Source: Arthrobacter sp. | GTDB lineage: Bacteria; Actinomycetota; Actinomycetes; Actinomycetales; Micrococcaceae | Direction: 5' to 3' | Assembly (NCBI GenBank): GCA_025464925.1 | Contig: JAODMS010000178.1 | Span: 1-9,438 of the forward strand | DNA length: 9,438 bases | Shown: positions 6,908 through 9,438 of the stretch, piece after piece | Position numbering within the stretch: position 1 is the first letter of the stretch | Layout: the number at the start of each line of letters is the position of its first letter | Notes under the pieces: model-generated | The model's database searches: none | What the model was told of the DNA's origin: nothing | What the model saw: only the letters and a program-made list of their open reading frames with translations | Position numbers and translations under genes: made by a program

Positions 6908-7773
6908 TCAGATCGGGACGTCAGTTTTTTCGTGGGGTGCCGCGCCGGGCTCCTGCCCCTGCAGGCGGGCGAGCCGGAGGCGCTGGCTCCTGCGCAACAG
7001 TACCCAGGCCAGCGAAGCGGCAAGCAACACCAGGACAGCTGCTAACAGCCACCACGGCACTGCCGGCTCATGAGCGGGTTCCGTAACTGGCCCTGTGGTG
7101 GGCCCAGTGTCCGGGAAAATGATTTTGGCCTGCGCTTGCCGCTCCAGCAATCCGCTCTTCAGCATGATCCGGGCGTTCCACGGCCCGTGCGGAATCTCGC
7201 GGGGCACTGAAAAGGCAACGCTGCGGACGTCACCTGGGGCGGGCGTCGTTTGCTCTTGCATACCGAACGGACCGGCCGACAGCCCACCCGGGCCGCCAGT
7301 TAGGGCGAGTTCGCCCACGAGGTCAAGTGCCCGCCCCCCTGAATTGGTGATTAAGGCACTCACTTGGGAATTGCCTTCGGCATCCCGGGCAGCAGCGACA
7401 GAAGTGACGGTGAAATCAGCTGCTCTGCCGCCGCCCGGACCGACGGAAAGGTAGATGCGGACACCGACCCTGTTTATGGCGGTAGGTAACGCCGCCGGCA
7501 CCTTGATGGTGGCCATCAGTCGGCTGACTCACCTGGGTCCAGCCGCAGCTGGGGATGTTCAACGGCGGCCCAGACGGTCAGGCCGCTTTTCCCGTGGGTC
7601 ATCCTCCAGGGCCGCGGGGATGTCCAGCAGCTGAAGTCCTAGGCCCGACGGCTCAGGGCGGGAGTGAAAACTGCCGCGGCCGGACCTGACCTGGAATGGG
7701 TCAGGGCCGCGGCCGGGGCCGCCGGGACGGCCGCCAACAACAGAACGCAGATCAACCGGGTCAGGAAACGCAT
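6908..7773 (-). pseudogene. Secreted, membrane-anchored surface protein (DUF916/WxL-interacting-like), degraded
   Basis: Gene order on the minus strand is as follows. ATG 7773-7771 has GAGG seven or eight bases upstream and begins a signal peptide, MRFLTRLICVLLLAAVPAAP, ending near AAA. That frame stops at TAG 7639-7641. A second frame picks up with GLGLQLLDIPAALEDDPRE (about 7645-7590), the typical opening of this surface family. The first frame then resumes with LTVWAAVEHPQLRLDPGESA and again hits a stop. A third, open from 7516 to 6908, gives ATIKVPA, then RVGVRIYLSVGPGG, beta-rich segments with LITNSGGRALDLVGELALTG and GPWNARIMLKSGLLERQA, a membrane helix PWWLLAAVLVLLAASLAWVL and a basic tail. 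Compared with intact relatives as I remember them, most of the N-terminal Ig-like domain is missing through at least two internal deletions. The 7516-6908 piece could still be read but would lack an export signal. The family label is tentative; signal, anchor and order are seen directly. Confidence 0.6.
7673..7713. repeat. Bulged hairpin inside the signal-peptide coding segment
   Basis: CCTGACC (7685-7691) pairs with GGTCAGG (7699-7705) across a seven-base loop. Outside these arms GCCGCGGC (7673-7680) pairs with GCCGCGGC (7706-7713), with a four-base bulge on the left. This gives a 15-bp stem within the coding region of the surface-protein relic. It may simply reflect GC-rich alanine/proline codons, or it could act as an attenuator-like structure. 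Confidence 0.35.
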
Positions 7774-7873
7774 AGTGAGGACCTCAATAACATCGGGGGA
7801 AACAAGGCGCAGACCGGCCCGGTCCCGGAATCCGATCTTGACGTTCGCGGGAGCGGACACTGCACCAGGGTTT

Positions 7874-8353
7874 CTAGAGGACCGAGTGGGTCAGTGTCGC
7901 CGTATACGTGTCAGCGAGGGCGTTGCCCGGAACAGCCAGAGTCAGCCCTGCACCCCAGGTGGCGCCGATGTTCCCCACGACAACAGTGGCCGTCTGGACC
8001 GTCTGCGGCGTTGCTGACAAAGAGACCGGGACCGCCGCCGGTGTGACCACAACCACACCCGTAGGTGTAGTCAGGGCCGGCGTGTACCCCGCGGCAGAAG
8101 CAGCAATCTTGTTGTTTGCGATGACGCCCACGAAATCGGTCGAAGCAACCTCCAGCATGGCCGTGAAAACCCGCTCGTCGGCTCGAAAGAGCCCAGCATC
8201 CGGATCCACCAGCATCCGCGGGACGAAACCCGGAACGGCACCACTCACAGCACCCCTAAACCATGGAACATGGATTAGATGCAGGAAAGCTATAGCTTTC
8301 AGCCGCAGCGGATCAAATCCAGATGACGCGCCTTGATCGCGAACGAATCCCAA
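7874..8353 (-). pseudogene. WxL-like secreted surface protein, C-terminal fragment
   Basis: The frame ends TAG 7874-7876. From about 8209 downward it reads RVFTAMLEVASTDFVGVIAN, then a Thr/Val/Pro-rich stretch (ALTTPTGVVVVTPAAVPVS) and finally GATWGAGLTLAVPGNALADT followed by YTATLTHSVL. The terminal W-x3-L, VP, TYTATLTHSV arrangement is that of the last beta-strands of WxL-type cell-wall proteins and their actinobacterial look-alikes. Upstream of about 8209 the frame (to a TTG at 8353) shows no signal peptide and looks non-coding, so the N-terminal two-thirds appear lost. It sits 100 bases upstream of the membrane-anchored surface-protein relic on the same strand. That is the usual pairing of a WxL protein with a DUF916 partner, which strengthens both calls. 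Homology is judged from pattern only. Confidence 0.5.
8285..8300. repeat. 16-bp perfect palindrome
   Basis: GAAAGCTATAGCTTTC reads identically on both strands with no spacer. It lies upstream of the surviving part of the WxL-like relic in sequence that otherwise looks non-coding. It is of operator size, but no partner promoter is evident. Confidence 0.45.
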
Positions 8354-8766
8354 TCTGCTTCTGACCTGCGGAAACGCCTAATTCACCAGGAGTCGGGAGT
8401 TCTCGCATCCACTTCCGCTCCCGTTTCCAAACGCCGATAATGGATATTATGTCGTGTTGAACCCTGATTGCATCGAATGCAACTGATTCCTTATCCATTA
8501 ACTTCTATTGCGCACTGACCACAGTCGCGATTGGGAAAGTTTCGCAGTCGACTGCGAATGTCAACCAGTCGCGGGCGCATCCACCCTGTCGTTGCGCCGA
8601 CTTCCTGGCTCCCACGCCCGAGCGTTTGGAGGTCTCCGGTATAGGCCGCCGTGGGTGACGATCGGGCGGCCGGAAACCTGTCAGATGGGACGGTTGCTAA
8701 CGCCTGGGGGTCGCGGCGTCAAACCGGGAGACCGAGTCGGCGGCGAAACACGATTGAGGACACTGA
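8354..8766. other. Gene-poor, locally AT-rich stretch with dyad symmetries
   Basis: No convincing gene is present on either strand. The part at 8430-8515 is clearly more AT-rich than the surroundings. It contains two small dyads, ATAAT-GGAT-ATTAT (8437-8450) and TTGCAT-CGA-ATGCAA (8468-8482). A weak plus-strand promoter could be drawn from TTGCAT (8468-8473) and TATCCA (8492-8497) with an 18-base spacer. From 8574 to 8766 I see nothing identifiable; the N-terminal part of the maleylacetate reductase that follows would be expected here but is not found. Confidence 0.4.
8541..8558. promoter_or_regulatory. 18-bp perfect palindrome flanked by direct repeats (candidate operator)
   Basis: TTCGCAGTCGACTGCGAA is a perfect 18-bp palindrome. 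CAGTCGCG occurs on both sides, at 8522-8529 and 8566-8573, and resembles the palindrome half-site CAGTCG. Perfect operators of this size are typical of TetR-type and similar dimeric repressors. It lies 23 bases or so downstream of the weak promoter candidate and upstream of the maleylacetate reductase relic. Function is inferred from symmetry only. Confidence 0.4.
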
Positions 8767-9102
8767 CACGTGCTGGGCGGCCGCTTTGATTTGCCGCACC
8801 CCGAGACGCACGCCGTGGTATTGCCCTATGTCCTGGCCTTTAATGCAGACGCCGCTCCTGACAGCGTGGCCAAAATTGCCGAGGCGCTCGGAACCACCGA
8901 TGCCGTCGCCGGCCTGAAAACCCTTTGCCGGGAACTCCAGGCCCCTCAGGCACTCAGAGATATCGGCTTGGAAGAGTCAGCCATCGTGGAGGCTGCGGAT
9001 CTAATTCTTCCGCACGTACCGGATTCCAATCCCGCCCGCGTCACACGGGGGAACCTCACCGAGCTCCTGCGCGCTGCTTGGTCCGGTACTCGGGTTTCTT
9101 AG
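8767..9102 (+). pseudogene. Maleylacetate reductase, C-terminal fragment
   Basis: The product reads HVLGGRFDLPHPETHAVVLP, then YVLAFNADAAPDSVAKIAEAL and, at the end, ALRDIGLEESAIVEAADLIL followed by PHVPDSNPARVT and LLRAAWSG. This is the C-terminal all-alpha part of maleylacetate reductase (iron-containing alcohol dehydrogenase superfamily). The enzyme reduces maleylacetate to 3-oxoadipate with NAD(P)H in catabolism of resorcinol, hydroxyquinol and chlorinated aromatics. HVLGG with the two histidines of DLPHPETHAV belongs to the active-site region. Only about 110 of roughly 350 residues remain. A TGA directly precedes the CAC of HVLGG (8764-8766), and the Rossmann domain is absent from the sequence before it. 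GTG at 8770 is in frame but is not a credible start for a working enzyme. The TAG (9100-9102) overlaps the ancestral stop of the convergent small gene. Confidence 0.8.
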
Positions 9103-9262
9103 GTGGAGGATCCCGTACCTTCAAGGGCAGCGTACCTTCAAGGGCAGGCGTTTCGTAATACCATCCCGCCCATGCCGTATGGACCAGCACTGCTGACTGG
9201 TCGTCCTCCGGTGATGGCCACGTGGAGTGGTCCGTGAGGTCTTGATGCACAACTGCCGTCAT
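9056..9262 (-). CDS. Small protein of unknown function with a C-terminus altered by a tandem duplication
   Basis: ATG 9262-9260 is preceded at five bases by GAAGGAG (9268-9274), the best ribosome site in the window. The product starts MTAVVHQDLTDHSTWPSPED and continues SAVLVHTAWAGWYYETPAL, rich in Trp and acidic residues, then changes to a basic/proline tail, LPLKVRDPPPKKPEYR. As it stands it has 68 residues and ends at TGA 9056-9058, inside the 3' end of the convergent maleylacetate reductase relic. Removing one copy of the 17-bp tandem repeat (9114-9147) gives a 48-residue protein ending LEGTGSST with TAA at 9099-9101. No family is recognised. It follows the partial minus-strand frame at the right edge by 65 bases and may share its transcript. 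Confidence 0.6.
   Translation of the reverse strand: MTAVVHQDLTDHSTWPSPEDDQSAVLVHTAWAGWYYETPALEGTLPLKVRDPPPKKPEYRTKQRAGAR
9114..9147. repeat. 17-bp perfect tandem duplication
   Basis: CGTACCTTCAAGGGCAG occurs twice head-to-tail, at 9114-9130 and 9131-9147, with no spacer. Seventeen is not a multiple of three, so the second copy shifts the minus-strand frame of the small gene and abolishes its earlier stop. It looks like a recent replication-slippage event because the copies are identical. Confidence 0.9.
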
Positions 9263-9327
9263 GATTTCTCCTTCAGAGGTGCCCGGGCTGTCTCGTGGGT
9301 CTGGCACTGCGGGTCAGGCTGCGGAAC

Positions 9328-9438
9328 TAGAACGTGTGGAGTGATTTGAAGGAACTTGAGCCTGCGAACCAGCCGGATTCGGGGGCGTCGCCGGAGTGGT
9401 CCCAGGGCGCACCTTCGACAAGGCGTCCGATCTGGCGG
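9328..9438 (-). CDS. C-terminal end of an unidentified protein (runs off the right edge)
   Basis: Reading leftward from the window edge, the frame gives RQIGRLVEGAPWDHSGDAPE, then SGWFAGSSSFKSLHTF and TAG at 9328-9330. Composition and GC-rich third positions look like real coding sequence, and the gene would lie 65 bases upstream of the small minus-strand gene in the same direction. No family is recognised from 36 residues. A competing plus-strand frame begins at GTG 9334 (VWSDLKELEPANQ) and also stays open to the edge, so strand assignment is not secure. Confidence 0.4.

Noticed and set aside
8354..8766. CRISPR, attachment site or insertion-sequence end in the palindrome-rich stretch
   Set aside because: No regularly spaced repeats, no terminal inverted repeats with target duplications, and no integrase or transposase fragment nearby.

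Overview
The window is high-GC DNA from an actinobacterium. The protein sequences look most like Arthrobacter/Pseudarthrobacter (Micrococcaceae); this is a judgement from recognised families, not from a database search. The left half is a lactate/gluconeogenesis neighbourhood. The right half holds surface-protein, membrane-protein and aromatic-catabolism remnants.

Layout. On the minus strand from the left edge are the 5' end of a D-lactate dehydrogenase-type FAD oxidase (1-482) and, just upstream of it, a wrecked GntR/FadR-type regulator (497-984). Diverging on the plus strand is lutABC: lutA is a relic (1047-1549), while lutB (1546-3072) and lutC (3069-3701) are intact and joined by ATGA overlaps. 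Then come a small frameshifted protein of unknown function (3800-4136) and, overlapping its stop, the N-terminal piece of ppsR, the PEP synthase regulator (4133-4484). This is joined by a large deletion to the C-terminal piece of ppsA, PEP synthase (4491-4839). An intact GPP34/GOLPH3-family gene follows (4986-5684). From 5845 the window holds a minus-strand coiled-coil frame without a start codon, a plus-strand membrane protein (6120-6548), and minus-strand relics of a membrane-anchored surface protein (6908-7773) and a WxL-like secreted partner (7874-8353). A 400-base gene-poor stretch rich in perfect palindromes is followed by the C-terminal third of a maleylacetate reductase (8767-9102). 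A small convergent gene, whose 3' end was rewritten by a 17-bp tandem duplication, and the tail of a further minus-strand gene close the window.

The genes would have worked together: D- and L-lactate oxidation to pyruvate by the FAD oxidase and LutABC, under a lactate-type GntR regulator, feeding PEP synthase under PpsR control. Most of this circuit is now broken.

The main message is erosion. At least seven loci show internal deletions, single-base frameshifts or premature stops, interleaved with a few intact genes. Several frameshifts are +1 insertions, so sequencing or assembly error must be excluded for those. The multi-residue deletions and in-frame stops in lutA, the regulator, ppsR/ppsA and the surface protein cannot be explained by base-calling alone. 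I found no RNA genes, CRISPR array, insertion sequence or phage gene. I did not find a convincing new multi-gene system. The best unexplained signals are the palindrome cluster at 8285-8558, the start-less coiled-coil frame and the duplication-driven C-terminus at 9114-9147.
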